Shown: piece after piece, positions 6,886-6,917 of the stretch
Position numbering within the stretch: position 1 is the stretch's first letter
Layout: every line of letters starts with the position of its first letter
Source of the DNA: JBBAFS01 sp041655255
Lineage (GTDB): Bacteria; Spirochaetota; Spirochaetia; Sphaerochaetales; Sphaerochaetaceae
Length of the DNA: 6,917 nt
Assembly: GCA_041655255.1 (NCBI GenBank)
Contig: JBBAFS010000080.1
Coordinates: 1 to 6,917, forward strand
Direction: 5' to 3'
The notes under the pieces: model-generated
Told to the model about the DNA's origin: nothing
The model's database searches: none
The model's input: the letters and a program-made list of their open reading frames with translations, nothing else
Program-made: the position numbers and the translations under genes

Positions 6886-6917
6886 ACGTAAACCCCTTTT
6901 CACGCTTTTACATAGAA

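Noticed and set aside
6886..6903. GTG at 6903 as the regulator start
   Set aside because: No good ribosome binding site precedes it, while AAAAGGGG precedes the GTG at 6885; it cannot be fully excluded because the frame is open to the window edge.

Overview
The window looks like a chromosomal segment of a low-GC bacterium. My best guess is a spirochaete of the Treponema/Sphaerochaeta kind. The hints are the AT-rich coding sequence, the solute-binding protein whose signal peptide runs into a Gly-Gly-Gly-Ala-Lys-Glu stretch, and the MsrB-MsrA fusion order. This assignment is an impression, not a database result. I see no tRNA, rRNA, CRISPR array, insertion sequence or phage gene.

Left half (bases 1-3776, plus strand): a three-gene ABC importer operon. 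It holds the ATPase (5' end cut off by the window), a fused two-domain permease whose start overlaps the ATPase stop (ATGA), and a periplasmic solute-binding protein 26 bases further on behind a strong ribosome binding site. The set resembles the FbpABC/AfuABC group usually called ferric iron importers. However, the binding protein lacks the paired tyrosines that hold iron in FbpA and has serine-rich loops, so an organophosphate or similar anion is at least as likely a substrate. A perfect 14-bp palindrome at 3794-3823 ends this unit.

Right half (bases 3862-6903, minus strand, convergent with the first unit): read in the direction of transcription it holds a YheO/DauR-like PAS-HTH regulator, a bifunctional methionine sulfoxide reductase (MsrB then MsrA in one chain), and a secernin-like C69-family N-terminal-nucleophile hydrolase. 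The gaps are only 50 bases and 1 base, so this is probably one operon. The hydrolase must start at base 5127, because only that start places the catalytic Cys directly after Met; its ribosome binding site lies inside the last msr codons.

The msr gene has two credible starts. The upstream one encodes a signal-peptide-like segment but has a poor ribosome binding site. The downstream one would give a cytoplasmic protein and has a well-placed AAAGGA. A 7-bp inverted repeat lies between them. Together the second unit suggests repair of oxidised methionine plus peptide or amide hydrolysis under a ligand-sensing regulator. No clearly new system is visible; the msr double start, the regulator-msr-hydrolase grouping and the substrate of the importer most deserve checking.
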